NCBI GenBank assembly: GCA_963824415.1 | Contig: CAWGPM010000014.1 | Coordinates: 62,001 to 126,000, forward strand | Length of the DNA: 64,000 bases | Direction: 5' to 3' | Source: JABDQA01 sp963824415 | GTDB taxonomy: Bacteria > Desulfobacterota > Desulfobulbia > Desulfobulbales > Desulfocapsaceae | Program-made: the position numbers and the translations under genes | Shown: positions 1 to 8,585 of the stretch, in pieces | Numbering within the stretch: the stretch's first letter is position 1 | Layout of the letters: the number at the start of each line of letters is the position of its first letter | Notes under the pieces: model-generated | The model's database searches: none | What the model was told of the DNA's origin: nothing | What the model saw: only the letters and a program-made list of their open reading frames with translations

Positions 1-507
1 CTCCTCACCAGCGGGGAAAGCGACCGCGATCGGGTTTGTGCCCAGCATGCGCTCCCGGGAAAAGGTCGGGGCCACCAGCGGGCTGGCGTTGGTCATGCTC
101 AGGCCGATCATATCGTGCTTAAGGGCCTGCATCGCATGATAGCCGGCGATGCCATAGTGGTTGGAATTTTTTACTGCGACCCAGCCGGTGCCGACCCGGG
201 CGGCCTTGTCGATGGCCAGCTGCATCGCCTGGGGCGCCACCACCAGACCGAGACCGGAATCGCCGTCGATGACCCCGGTGCTCGGGGTCTCATGGACGAT
301 CCGAATGTCGGGCTGAGCACTGATCCGGCCCTGTTCCCAGAGTCTGATATAGGAGCTCAGGCGGGCAACCCCGTGCGAGTCTATGCCACGCAAATCAGCC
401 GCCAGCAGCACATCGGCTGCCAGGTCGGCGTGCCCGGCTGAACAACCCATGTTTTGAAAGACGGCCTCGACGAACTCTTTCAGGAGCTCGTAGCGGAAAA
501 CCTGCAT
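1..507 (-). CDS. Ldh2/MDH2-family malate/L-lactate-type dehydrogenase, N-terminal part
   Basis: The frame runs off the left edge of the window, so only the first 169 codons are present. The start ATG at 507 lies 30 bases after the stop of the upstream DapA-family gene, so the two are probably cotranscribed. The protein reads ADLRGIDSHGVARL near residue 45, then GDSGLG and NSNHYGIAGYHA, the hallmark blocks of the NAD(P)H-dependent Ldh2/YlbC/YjmC/DlgD family, where the His of the DSHG block is catalytic. This fold is unrelated to the Rossmann-type malate dehydrogenases. Family members reduce or oxidise 2-hydroxy/2-keto acids such as malate, lactate, ureidoglycolate or 2,3-diketogulonate. The neighbours suggest a sugar-acid intermediate as substrate, which is inference. 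The family call is secure, the substrate is not. Confidence 0.88.
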   Translation of the reverse strand, partial: MQVFRYELLKEFVEAVFQNMGCSAGHADLAADVLLAADLRGIDSHGVARLSSYIRLWEQGRISAQPDIRIVHETPSTGVIDGDSGLGLVVAPQAMQLAIDKAARVGTGWVAVKNSNHYGIAGYHAMQALKHDMIGLSMTNASPLVAPTFSRERMLGTNPIAVAFPAGEE

Positions 508-537
508 CAGCTTGAACCTGCTGTCAGATAGAGCATG

Positions 538-1461
538 TTATTTCCGAAGTCCATCCATCGAAAAACCCGCTTCTTCAAGGCTGGTGATCAGTTCAAGACT
601 CCGGGCATCGTCAAACGGATCCAGGGGCGGGCGAACGCTGAGCCACCCGGGCTGGTCGGAGTAATGGGCGACCGCGGCCTTCATCGCCGGGATCATTACG
701 TAGCCCTGGAAAATTAAACGGATTCGGTCGAGTTCAGCCTGCTGTTCGTCGGCATCAGCCTGCTCCCAAGTTGCCGCCAGCCGGGCGATGGCGCCCGGAT
801 TGACGTTTGCGGTGGCGCTGATGCAGCCGGCAGCGCCTTCGCGCAGTCCCTTGAGCAGGAACGTCTCGGAGCCGGGGAAAATATGAAATGCTTCTCCGCG
901 AAACGCATCGAGCATGGCTTTAGTGTTGTTCCAATCGCCGGAACTGTCCTTGATGCCGACCACCGTACCGGGGTAGGCCTTGAGCAGCCGCTCGATAACC
1001 GGCAGGGTGATGCCGACCTGGGCAATCGGGGGAATATGATACAGGTAGATTTTCAGCCGACTGTCGCCGACCCGCTCGATCACTTCCGCAAAAGACCGGA
1101 ACAGTCCGTCATCGCTGACCCCTTTGTAGTAGAAGGGGGGCAGCATCAGAGCGCCGCCGCAATTCAGCTCGACCACCCGCCTGGTCAATGCGATGGTGTC
1201 GGGCAGCGCGCAGCATCCGGTTCCGGGCATCATGCGCTGGGGAGGCAGTCCGGCTTCGACAAGCGCCTCCATCAAAGAGATTTTCTCTTCGACACTCAGG
1301 GAATTGCCTTCCGAATTCGTTCCGAAAACAGCCAGGCCGACATTGTTGTCCAGCAGCCAGCGGCAGTGGTCGATCAGCTTCTCTGCATCCGGGTTGAGAT
1401 TTTCGTCAAACGGGGTGATCACGGGTGAAAGTACACCCGACATCAGTTCGGTGGTAAGCAT
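538..1461 (-). CDS. DapA/NanA-family aldolase or dehydratase (class I, Schiff base)
   Basis: This 307-residue protein has the full length of the dihydrodipicolinate synthase / N-acetylneuraminate lyase family. The pyruvate-binding loop reads GTNSEG (residues 47-52), the general-acid Tyr is in YLYHIPP (Y141), and the Schiff-base Lys is in GIKDSS (K171). True lysine-pathway DapA normally has GTTGE in the loop; the altered loop and the catabolic setting argue for a 2-keto-3-deoxy sugar-acid aldolase or a 5-keto-4-deoxyglucarate dehydratase-like activity. The gene sits between the GntR regulator gene (40-base gap) and the Ldh2 gene on the same strand, probably as one operon. The exact substrate cannot be read from the sequence. 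Confidence 0.88.
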   Translation of the reverse strand: MLTTELMSGVLSPVITPFDENLNPDAEKLIDHCRWLLDNNVGLAVFGTNSEGNSLSVEEKISLMEALVEAGLPPQRMMPGTGCCALPDTIALTRRVVELNCGGALMLPPFYYKGVSDDGLFRSFAEVIERVGDSRLKIYLYHIPPIAQVGITLPVIERLLKAYPGTVVGIKDSSGDWNNTKAMLDAFRGEAFHIFPGSETFLLKGLREGAAGCISATANVNPGAIARLAATWEQADADEQQAELDRIRLIFQGYVMIPAMKAAVAHYSDQPGWLSVRPPLDPFDDARSLELITSLEEAGFSMDGLRK

Positions 1462-1501
1462 GGTTCACAATCTCCTGACAATAGTTGTTTTTTAGATAGG
1501 T

Positions 1502-2161
1502 TCAGGCGAGCAGTCCCCGCCTTTCCAGGTACTTCATTCTGGATGGCTGCAGGTGGTTGACACAGATTTCTGCCAGGGCCTGGTTGTCGTCTTTTACCAG
1601 CGTCTCCAGGATCCGGTAATGCTCGTCACTGGCCTGTTTGAGCAGTCTGATGTCGGTGCCGGAGGCAAACCTTACCAGATTTGCCTTCTGGGCCATTTCG
1701 TCGATCACGTCGGCCAGAAATTCGTTGCCGCACAAGCGGTAGAGCACCTGGTGAAATTCCTTGTTGGCGGCCACCACGCCGATCATATTGGAGTTCTCGA
1801 CCGCAGTCCGATGCTGGTCGCAAATCTTTTCCAGACGCTGGTAGGCTCTGGCATCGATGGGCAGGTCGAGCAGCAATGCTGCCTGCCGCTCGACGAACTC
1901 GCGCATCTGGTAAAGCTGATTCACCTCCTCGCCGCTGTATTCACTGACGGTGGCTCCTTTGTTTGCCTCGCGCACCAGCAGGCCGGCCATCTCCAGCTCC
2001 AGAAGGGCCTGGCGTACCACATGCCGGGTTGTCTTGAAGCGCCTGGCAAGCTGCTCTTCGATGAGACGCTCCCGCGGATAGAGGCGGCCGAGGAGAATAT
2101 CGACCTCGAGAGTGCGCACAATGAGCTGCACATGGGTTCGGGAGCTGGCGTTTTTGCTCAT
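1502..2161 (-). CDS. GntR-family transcriptional regulator, FCD (FadR-type) subfamily
   Basis: The 219-residue protein has an N-terminal winged helix-turn-helix of GntR type around residues 25-75, with blocks LIEEQLARRF and HVVRQALLELEMAGLL, followed by an all-helical FCD ligand domain to about residue 210. FCD regulators usually repress catabolic operons and release DNA when they bind a carboxylate. The gene is the first of a leftward operon and is divergent from the TRAP transporter genes across a 497-base region, a standard layout for a local regulator acting on both sides. The ligand is probably the transported acid or a breakdown product, which is inference. Confidence 0.9.
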   Translation of the reverse strand: MSKNASSRTHVQLIVRTLEVDILLGRLYPRERLIEEQLARRFKTTRHVVRQALLELEMAGLLVREANKGATVSEYSGEEVNQLYQMREFVERQAALLLDLPIDARAYQRLEKICDQHRTAVENSNMIGVVAANKEFHQVLYRLCGNEFLADVIDEMAQKANLVRFASGTDIRLLKQASDEHYRILETLVKDDNQALAEICVNHLQPSRMKYLERRGLLA

Positions 2162-2658
2162 GATGTTAGACGGCCGATAAGGTTTTAAACCGGAATTATA
2201 ATCCGCAGGCTACCACTGCCGACAATCCTGTCAACAATTATTGCGTCAGCGGAGGTGGTCTCGACCTGTCACAGAAATGGTGTGGTTCGGCGGCTGATTT
2301 GCTTCGGAATACCTGATCTTTATTTATCTGGCGCAAGTCTGGTGGGACACATCGTCGCCGTCTCGCCAGCTATAAATTGTTCTATAATAATTTAATTATT
2401 ATCAGTAATTTATAATATTCCAGAACAGGTAGGCAGATTGTCGACATTTTTGTTGCCATTTGTACCTGTTGCAACCGATAAAATACTTGACAAAAACCGT
2501 GCCGGGTCGGTAGTGTTTCCTGACCGATACCGGTGACATCATGGCACAACCGATGGCTCTCAGGCGGCACGGCTTTGGACTCATGCCGCTTCGTTTTTTT
2601 TGATCGGTGGAGGTGTTTGCAGTCAAGCTGGATAACTAGAAAAAAGGAGGGACGGTCG
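2162..2658. promoter_or_regulatory. Divergent control region between the GntR gene and dctP
   Basis: This 497-base gap has no convincing gene. It contains an AT-rich near-palindrome at 2384-2402 with arms ATAATAA/TTATTAT, a plausible GntR/FCD operator. A TTGACA box lies at 2487-2492 with only a poor -10 match (TAGTGT at 2511-2516). A strong ribosome binding site (AAAAAGGAGG, 2641-2650) serves dctP. The operator assignment is inferred from position and symmetry only. Confidence 0.45.
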
Positions 2659-3660
2659 ATGAAAAGGAAATTGTTTCGTGTAGTCTTTGTTGCTTTCTTT
2701 GCCAGTTTCATGGCGATTTCGGCGGCTCAGGGGGCCGATTTCACCTTCCATGGCGCCAGCCAGTTCGACGAGGAGCACGCCTTCACCAGGCTGATGCGCA
2801 AGTTCGAAGAACTGGTTCAGCTCTATTACACCGGGGACAAGTCCATTGAGTTCGTGATGCACCTCAACTCCGAGCTCGGTCTTGAAAAAGATTACGTTGC
2901 CTATATGAACCAGGGAATTTCGGTCGACTACGCGGTCGCTTCTCCCTCTCATATGTCAACCTTTTCCAAGATGGCGTCCCTGATGGATCCGCCGATGCTC
3001 TATCAGAACCATATTCACTGGAGTAAGGTTCTGGGCGGCAATGCCCTGCAGCCCATCGTGGATGATATCCTTGCCAAAGCAGATATACGGATCATCGGGT
3101 ACGGCGGCGGCGGAACCCGCATGCTGATCGTCAACAAGCCGGTCCAGACCATGGAAGATGTCAAAGACCTGCCGATCCGTGTAATGGGCGCCCCGATCCA
3201 GACCAAGATGTTCTCTGCCTTTGGCATGGCTCCGACGGTTATCGCCTATGCCGAGGTCTACAACGCTATTCAGACCGGTGTTATCGATGCGGCCGAGAAC
3301 GAGGCTGCCGGTATCCAGCAGATGAAGTTCTACGAGGTTGGTCCGAACATCGCGCTGACCGCTCATGCGATCACCGTGCGCCCGCTCTGTTTCTCCAACA
3401 AGACCTTCACCAAGCTTCCCGAAGACCTGCAGGCCGCAATTCTGCAGGCGGGCAAGGATGCCGGCACCTACGGCCGTATCCTCGAGTCCTCTGAAGACCA
3501 GATGAAGATGAAGCAGATGGAGGCTGAAGGCAAGCTGAAGACGATCTATTTCAAGGATCGTGACAAACTGGTCGAGGCATCCAAGCCGGTTCTCATCGAA
3601 TACTTCAAGGAGCAGGGCGTTCCCGATCTGTATGATCAGATTCAGGCAGCCGCCCAATAA
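2659..3660 (+). CDS. dctP: TRAP transporter solute-binding protein DctP
   Basis: This is the periplasmic binding subunit of a tripartite ATP-independent periplasmic transporter, 333 residues. The ATG at 2659 is chosen because AAAAAGGAGG lies 8 bases upstream and translation then begins with a clean signal peptide (MKRKLF, hydrophobic stretch, cleavage near SAAQGA). A longer in-frame start at 2533 would bury the signal. The DctP ligand region is visible as LPIRVMGAPIQ followed by the AYAEVYNAIQTGVIDAAENE block, in which the Arg contacts the ligand carboxylate in characterised members. It is followed by a hairpin and then dctQ and dctM. A sugar acid or related carboxylate is the likely substrate given the enzymes downstream. 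Confidence 0.93.
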   Translation: MKRKLFRVVFVAFFASFMAISAAQGADFTFHGASQFDEEHAFTRLMRKFEELVQLYYTGDKSIEFVMHLNSELGLEKDYVAYMNQGISVDYAVASPSHMSTFSKMASLMDPPMLYQNHIHWSKVLGGNALQPIVDDILAKADIRIIGYGGGGTRMLIVNKPVQTMEDVKDLPIRVMGAPIQTKMFSAFGMAPTVIAYAEVYNAIQTGVIDAAENEAAGIQQMKFYEVGPNIALTAHAITVRPLCFSNKTFTKLPEDLQAAILQAGKDAGTYGRILESSEDQMKMKQMEAEGKLKTIYFKDRDKLVEASKPVLIEYFKEQGVPDLYDQIQAAAQ

Positions 3661-3709
3661 ACCTGCATGCGTATTTATTGAGATAGACAACGTGCAGTTG
3701 GTGTAAGAC

Positions 3710-3741
3710 AAAAGCCGGGGGCCGTGTGGTTCCCGGCTTTT
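3710..3741 (+). terminator. Strong hairpin between dctP and dctQ, probable attenuator
   Basis: A perfect 10-bp stem (AAAAGCCGGG at 3710-3719 with CCCGGCTTTT at 3732-3741) encloses a 12-base loop and ends in a short T run. It lies between the binding-protein gene and the membrane-subunit genes. Partial termination or mRNA end protection here would give more DctP than DctQM, as is common for binding-protein transporters. Confidence 0.7.
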
Positions 3742-3800
3742 GTGTATGAAAGAGCAGTAATTGAAAATCGTAGAAACAACACGGGGCTGGTTCTAAGATA

Positions 3801-4283
3801 ATGAGAAAAGTATTGAATTGGTACTACCGGTTTCTGCAGATATTGCTTGCGACCCTGATGGGCTTGCTCATGATTCCGGTGACCCTGCAGATTATCAGCA
3901 GATATCTGGGATTTATTCCCCGCTATATCTGGACCGAGGAAATGGCCCGGTTCTGCTTTATCTGGGTCATCCTGGTGGGCTCCATGATCGCGGTCAGAGA
4001 CGGCACCCATTTCACCGTGGACCTGCTGCCCAAAGCGTCGACCAAGCGTGGTCAGGCATTAGTCAATATGTTTGTGGATTTCTGGATTCTGCTGACCGCC
4101 GTCGTCTTCATCGTCTGGGGCTGGCCGCTGGTCAAATTCGGTCTGCTGCAGACCTCGGAGATGGCTGAGATGCCGATGGTCTATATCTACATGGCCTGGC
4201 CCATTGCGGGTATAACGTGGATTATTTTCCTGATCGAAAAGTATGTCGATAACGTTAAATTGTGGCGGAGTGATACGCGATGA
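3801..4283 (+). CDS. dctQ: TRAP transporter small membrane subunit DctQ
   Basis: The 160-residue protein has four predicted transmembrane helices, roughly residues 10-32, 48-66, 87-108 and 127-148. It carries the DctQ-type block RYIWTEEMARFCFIW followed by LVGSMIAVRDGTHF, in which the acidic/Arg pair after helix 1 and the R-x-G-x-H loop are characteristic of the family. DctQ is the small integral membrane component that pairs with DctM. Its stop overlaps the dctM start in an ATGA arrangement (4280-4283), indicating translational coupling. Confidence 0.9.
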   Translation: MRKVLNWYYRFLQILLATLMGLLMIPVTLQIISRYLGFIPRYIWTEEMARFCFIWVILVGSMIAVRDGTHFTVDLLPKASTKRGQALVNMFVDFWILLTAVVFIVWGWPLVKFGLLQTSEMAEMPMVYIYMAWPIAGITWIIFLIEKYVDNVKLWRSDTR

Positions 4284-5584
4284 CACCAGGACTGGTAGCA
4301 GCAATTCTCTTTATCACCTTTGGTGGTCTCGTAATCCTCAGAATCCCGGTCGCCTTTGCCCTCGGGCTGGCCTGTGTGCCGGTTTTCATGATCGATGACA
4401 AACTCACGCCGTTTCTGCTGATGAACGAAATGTTCAAGTCTTATAACGCTTTCGTTCTGCTGGCGGTCCCGTTTTTTCTGATGGCTGCCAACATCATGAA
4501 CTCGGCGGGCATCACGGATCGACTGGTGAAGCTGGCCCGGGCGCTGGTCGGCCACCTTCCCGGCGGTTTGGGACACATCAATGTCGTGGTGAGCATGCTC
4601 TTTGCCGGGATCTCCGGTTCGTCCACCGCGGATGCTGCCGGAATCGGCTCGCTGCTGATCCCCCAGATGAAAAAGCAGGGGTTTGCCCCTTCATTTTCGG
4701 TGGCGGTAACCGCCTGTTCCTCGGTGATGGGGGTTATCATCCCGCCGTCTATTCTGATGGTTGTCTGGGGCGGATTGATGACCGTATCCATCGGCGGGCT
4801 CTTCCTGGCAGGGGTAATCCCCGGGATGCTTGTGGCCCTGTCCCAGATGGCCACGGTGTATGTCTATGCCAAGATATACAATTATCCGATCTATTCGAGA
4901 TCGACGTTTAAAGAGGCGATTATCGCCATTTTACAGGCGACGCTGCCGATGATGACGCCGATGATTATCGTCGGTGGCATCGTGGCGGGCTTTTTTACCC
5001 CGACCGAGGCTTCCGTTATTGCGGTAATCTACTCACTGATTCTCGGCATGGTGATCTACAATACGATCAAGATCAGGCATATACCCAAGATTCTCTATGA
5101 ATCAGCCCGGTTTGCGGCCATCTCGCTGTTCTGCGTCGGCACGGCATCGGCATTCGGCTGGCTGCTGGCCTACTACAAGATACCGCTGGCGCTGGTGGAT
5201 TTTTTAAAACAGTTCGGGGCCGGACCCATCAGTACCGGCCTGATCGTGGCCGGCGCTTTCTTGTTCATCGGCATGTTTATCGATGCGATCCCGGCGATCA
5301 TCATCCTGGGTACCGTGCTCTGGCCGATGGCCCAATTTGCCGGGCTTGACCCGATTCATTTTGCGATCATCGGGGTTATCTCCCTGGCCTTCGGGCTGGT
5401 CACGCCACCCTACGGCCTCTGTCTGCTGATCAGCTGCGCGATCGGTAAAGTGGAACTCAAAGATGCGATGAAAGATGTGGCAATTATTCTGCTGCCGATG
5501 CTCGGAGTGCTGCTTATCGTGATCCTGTTCCCGGATATCATTATGGCACTGCCGCGCTGGCTGATGCCCCAGTTCGTCAACTGA
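4280..5584 (+). CDS. dctM: TRAP transporter large membrane permease DctM
   Basis: The 434-residue, highly hydrophobic protein has about 12 membrane segments and belongs to the DctM subunit of the ion-transporter superfamily. It is the channel subunit that moves substrate with Na+ or H+. Typical blocks are AVPFFLMAANIMNSAGIT, AGISGSSTADAAGIGSLLIP, VIIPPSILMVVWGG, FFTPTEASVIAVIYSL and VTPPYGLCLLI. It starts inside the dctQ stop codon. A 230-base gap with no clear gene separates it from the SDR gene downstream. Confidence 0.94.
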   Translation: MTPGLVAAILFITFGGLVILRIPVAFALGLACVPVFMIDDKLTPFLLMNEMFKSYNAFVLLAVPFFLMAANIMNSAGITDRLVKLARALVGHLPGGLGHINVVVSMLFAGISGSSTADAAGIGSLLIPQMKKQGFAPSFSVAVTACSSVMGVIIPPSILMVVWGGLMTVSIGGLFLAGVIPGMLVALSQMATVYVYAKIYNYPIYSRSTFKEAIIAILQATLPMMTPMIIVGGIVAGFFTPTEASVIAVIYSLILGMVIYNTIKIRHIPKILYESARFAAISLFCVGTASAFGWLLAYYKIPLALVDFLKQFGAGPISTGLIVAGAFLFIGMFIDAIPAIIILGTVLWPMAQFAGLDPIHFAIIGVISLAFGLVTPPYGLCLLISCAIGKVELKDAMKDVAIILLPMLGVLLIVILFPDIIMALPRWLMPQFVN

Positions 5585-5814
5585 TCGCGGAGGCTGCAGC
5601 CAAGATTACAAACTGATCGAAGTTGAAACTTCATTTTTTTGGGATAGGTTTTTGTTCAGCTCCATATCTGTCGGCTGCAGATAGAGATAATGATCCCCAA
5701 TGAGCAGCTCGTTTTCATTTACGGGAGCGTATTTCTGTCAACATATCGCAGCACCTAAACCTTAGCTGCAAATATTGTTACAGCAACAGCAAACCATTAT
5801 TCGGAGTCTTCATC

Positions 5815-6579
5815 ATGGTACATGAGCTATTTGATCTAACCGGTAAAGTGGCCCTTGTCACCGGCGGCAGCAAAGGACTGGGTATGGCGATGGCCCGCGG
5901 TCTGGCACAGGCCGGGGCCGATATCGTCATCAACAGCCGCAGCAGTGAAGAGATGGAGCAGGCCATGACCCAGATCCTGGAAGGCACCGGGCGCCGTGGG
6001 CATTGCGTGGTGGCCGATCTCTTCAACCGGAAGGAGACGATCAAGCTCGCCACAGAAGCGTTCGAGGCGATGGGCCGGGTGGATATTATCGTCAACAACG
6101 CCGGCACGAACATCGTCAGTCCGGTCGATGAGATCAAAGATGAGGACTGGGACAAGCTGGTTGAGTTGAACCTGACCGCTCCGGTTGTGCTGGTGCGCGA
6201 ACTGGCAGCCCAGATGAAAGCGCGCAACTGGGGCCGGATCGTCAATATCAGCTCGATTTTCGGCCTCTGCACCAAAGAGGCCCGGGGAGGGTATTCGGCG
6301 ACCAAGGCCGGCTTGATCGGCATCACCCGGACCATGGCCCAGGACCTGGCGCCCTGGAACATCACCGCCAATGCGATCGCCCCCGGCCCGTTTTCCACCC
6401 CGCTTACCGACCGGTTGGTGCAGGGGGAGTTGCGGGAGTATTTTAATTCGATGCTGATTCTGGGGCGCTGGGGCAAACCCCAGGAACTGGTTGGCCCGGT
6501 ATTGCTGCTGGCCAGCGATGCCGGCGGCTTTATCACCGGCTCGACGATGACCGTGGACGGCGGCTGGATGACCCGCTGA
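5815..6579 (+). CDS. Short-chain dehydrogenase/reductase (gluconate 5-dehydrogenase-like)
   Basis: A classical SDR of 254 residues. The NAD(P)-binding motif is TGGSKGLGMAMA (TGxxxGxG type) near residue 16, followed by NNAG near residue 95. The Ser is in VNISSIFG and the catalytic Tyr/Lys pair in GGYSATKAGLIG. The C-terminus ends GSTMTVDGGW, usual for 3-oxoacyl reductase and gluconate/idonate dehydrogenase relatives. In this setting it probably oxidises or reduces a hydroxyl group of a sugar or sugar acid. It begins a second rightward block after the transporter genes and is 32 bases upstream of the next gene. The substrate is not determined. Confidence 0.9.
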   Translation: MVHELFDLTGKVALVTGGSKGLGMAMARGLAQAGADIVINSRSSEEMEQAMTQILEGTGRRGHCVVADLFNRKETIKLATEAFEAMGRVDIIVNNAGTNIVSPVDEIKDEDWDKLVELNLTAPVVLVRELAAQMKARNWGRIVNISSIFGLCTKEARGGYSATKAGLIGITRTMAQDLAPWNITANAIAPGPFSTPLTDRLVQGELREYFNSMLILGRWGKPQELVGPVLLLASDAGGFITGSTMTVDGGWMTR

Positions 6580-6611
6580 ACGCAGCGGCCGATAATGGCA
6601 GGAGGGGTGCA

Positions 6612-7640
6612 ATGAAGGTACTGGTACTGGGAGGGACCGGCGTTATCAGCCGGGAGATCGTCAAGCTGCTGCTCGAAAAGCAGCATTCGGTTACGGTTTA
6701 TAACCGGGGCAGCCGTCAGGTATCGTTCAGTGACGAGGTCAGAGTCATCACCGGGGACCGGTCCGAGCGCCTACGTTTTGAAACCCGGATGCGGGGTGAG
6801 TCTTTTGATGCGGTGATCGACATGATCTGCTTCAACGAGGCCGATGCCCGCTCAACGGTTGCCGCCTTCAGGGGTTCGGGTGCTCAGCTGGTGATCTGTT
6901 CGAGCGTTGCCGCCTACAAGCGGCCCTATCGTTCTGTGCCGACCGTGGAATCGGCCGAGACGCTGTTTGATGATCCGGTCTTTGGCTACGCCTACGACAA
7001 GGCCCAGGCAGAGCGTTATCTCAATACGGTGATCGAGCGGGAGGAAGCACCCATCACCATCATTCGCCCGTCGCTGACCTATGGGCCAGGGGCGGCCAAC
7101 ATCGGGGTGCTGCGGCAGAACTACGGCATTATCGAGCGGATTAGAAAAGGCAAGCCGCTGGTCATGTTCGGCGATGGCAGCACACCCTGGAGTTTTACCT
7201 TCACCCCGGATCTGGCCAAGGCCTTTGTCGGGGTGCTTGGCAACGAGCAGACCTACGGTGAGGCCTACCACGCCTGCAGCGAGGAGCGCTGCCGCTGGGA
7301 GGACCTCTACCTTGGCTTCGGCCGGGTGCTCGGCGAAGAACCGAAGATCGTCCATATCCCCTCGGAACTGCTGATGGCAGCCAATCCCGGTCTGTTCAGC
7401 CATCTCTACTATGAGAAGACCTATGTCGGCTTATTTGATAATACCAAGATAAGAGCAGTAATCCCCGAGTTCAGCTGCGATATCACCCTCGATGACGGGA
7501 TAACGATGATGGTGGAATGGTTCGAGCGCGAGGCCAGCCAGGTGGATCCTGAAAAGGAGGCGCTGGAAGATGCGCTGGTCGGTCTGCATGCGGACTGGAA
7601 AAAACAGATGCAGGCGCTTCTGCCCGGAGATAACAACTGA
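6612..7640 (+). CDS. NAD-dependent epimerase/dehydratase-family protein (atypical SDR)
   Basis: The 342-residue protein starts with a Rossmann motif MKVLVLGGTGVISREIV and continues with VTVYNRGSR and GDRSE, as in the extended or atypical SDR group that includes CSP41-like and sugar-nucleotide epimerase-like proteins. The usual YxxxK appears as GYAYDKAQAERYL (residues ~120-130). The SY-type region is SSVAAYKRPY and substrate-pocket features are IIRPSLTYGPGAAN. It lies between the SDR gene and the amidohydrolase gene, with a ribosome site GGAGGGG just upstream. A role as a sugar-acid or lactone-forming dehydrogenase is plausible but inferred from neighbours. Confidence 0.82.
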   Translation: MKVLVLGGTGVISREIVKLLLEKQHSVTVYNRGSRQVSFSDEVRVITGDRSERLRFETRMRGESFDAVIDMICFNEADARSTVAAFRGSGAQLVICSSVAAYKRPYRSVPTVESAETLFDDPVFGYAYDKAQAERYLNTVIEREEAPITIIRPSLTYGPGAANIGVLRQNYGIIERIRKGKPLVMFGDGSTPWSFTFTPDLAKAFVGVLGNEQTYGEAYHACSEERCRWEDLYLGFGRVLGEEPKIVHIPSELLMAANPGLFSHLYYEKTYVGLFDNTKIRAVIPEFSCDITLDDGITMMVEWFEREASQVDPEKEALEDALVGLHADWKKQMQALLPGDNN

Positions 7641-7662
7641 TGCGATTAAAGGAGGTGCATCG

Positions 7663-8499
7663 ATGAGCGGCACGCATGGGAAATTTCCGCAACTGGTGAC
7701 CCCGCCGGACACCTGTGACACCCATATGCATTTTTATAACGATCGTTTTGCCTCAGCGCCGACCGCACTGATGACCCCGCCCAATGCCTGGGTGGAAGAT
7801 TATCGGGCGATTCAGCAGCGGCTCGGGCTCAAGCGGGTCGTGGTCGTGCAGCCCACCACCTACGGGACCGACAATTCCTGCCAGCTCGAGGCGATGAAGG
7901 CTTTCGGGGATGAGGCCCGGGGGGTCGTGGTGGTTGATACCGCCATCAGCGATGAAGAACTGGAGCGTCTCACCGGGCTCGGAGTTCGGGGCGTCCGTTT
8001 TCACATGCTGCCCGGCGGTGCACTGGGCTGGGATGTGCTCGAAGAGCTGGCCGCCCGGGTGGATAACTTCGGCTGGCATGTGCAGCTGCAGATGAACGGC
8101 AGGGAGTTCCCGGAAAAAGAGGCCTTGTTGAGCAGACTGGGCTGCGAGCTGGTGGTCGATCATGTGGGGCGCTTCATGGGGCCGGTGCCGACGGATGACC
8201 CGGCCTTTTGCGTACTGCTGAATTTTCTCCAGACCGGGCGCTGCTGGGTCAAGCTTTCAGCCCCATATGAGTCGTCCGAAGCCGGTCCGCCGGACTGGGC
8301 CGATGTCACGCCCGAGGCCCGGGCGCTGGTCAAAGCGGCGCCTGAACGAATGCTCTGGGCCAGCAACTGGCCGCACCCGGGGCAGAAGCAGCCGCCGGAT
8401 GAGGCGGATCTGCTCGATCTGCTGCTGGACTGGGTCGATGACGCCTCGGTGCGCACCAGGATTCTGCGGGACAACCCGGCTGAGCTCTATGGGTTTTAG
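7663..8499 (+). CDS. Amidohydrolase-2 family lactonase/isomerase (PDC hydrolase / galactarolactone isomerase type)
   Basis: The start at 7663 is set by AAAGGAGGTGC just upstream; a longer frame from 7570 would overlap the previous gene. The 278-residue protein contains CDTHMHFY near residue 22 (the metal-binding or HxH strand), VVVQPTTYG, VVDHVGRF and ASNWPHPG, as in the cog3618 amidohydrolases. Known members include 2-pyrone-4,6-dicarboxylate hydrolase (LigI) and D-galactarolactone isomerase. In agrobacterial galacturonate oxidation a protein of this type works with an SDR, an enolase-superfamily cycloisomerase and a DapA-family dehydratase, and homologues of each class occur here. The exact lactone is inferred, not shown. 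Confidence 0.85.
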   Translation: MSGTHGKFPQLVTPPDTCDTHMHFYNDRFASAPTALMTPPNAWVEDYRAIQQRLGLKRVVVVQPTTYGTDNSCQLEAMKAFGDEARGVVVVDTAISDEELERLTGLGVRGVRFHMLPGGALGWDVLEELAARVDNFGWHVQLQMNGREFPEKEALLSRLGCELVVDHVGRFMGPVPTDDPAFCVLLNFLQTGRCWVKLSAPYESSEAGPPDWADVTPEARALVKAAPERMLWASNWPHPGQKQPPDEADLLDLLLDWVDDASVRTRILRDNPAELYGF

Positions 8500-8585
8500 G
8501 TCGCATCTCTGCTGTTCTGAGAGCCACTTCTCACAATGCCTGCGAAAGCCCCATGCTCTCGCCTAACTAGATATCCACTAAAGCC

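Noticed and set aside
2551..2585. Possible sigma-54 promoter upstream of dctP (GGCACGGCTTTGG, TGGCACAACCGATGGCT)
   Set aside because: The GG to GC spacing is off by one base, or the GC element is lacking, so neither is a valid -24/-12 pair.
5778..6686. Long minus-strand frame opposite the SDR and epimerase genes
   Set aside because: It is a shadow of the real SDR gene, with no ribosome site or recognisable domain.
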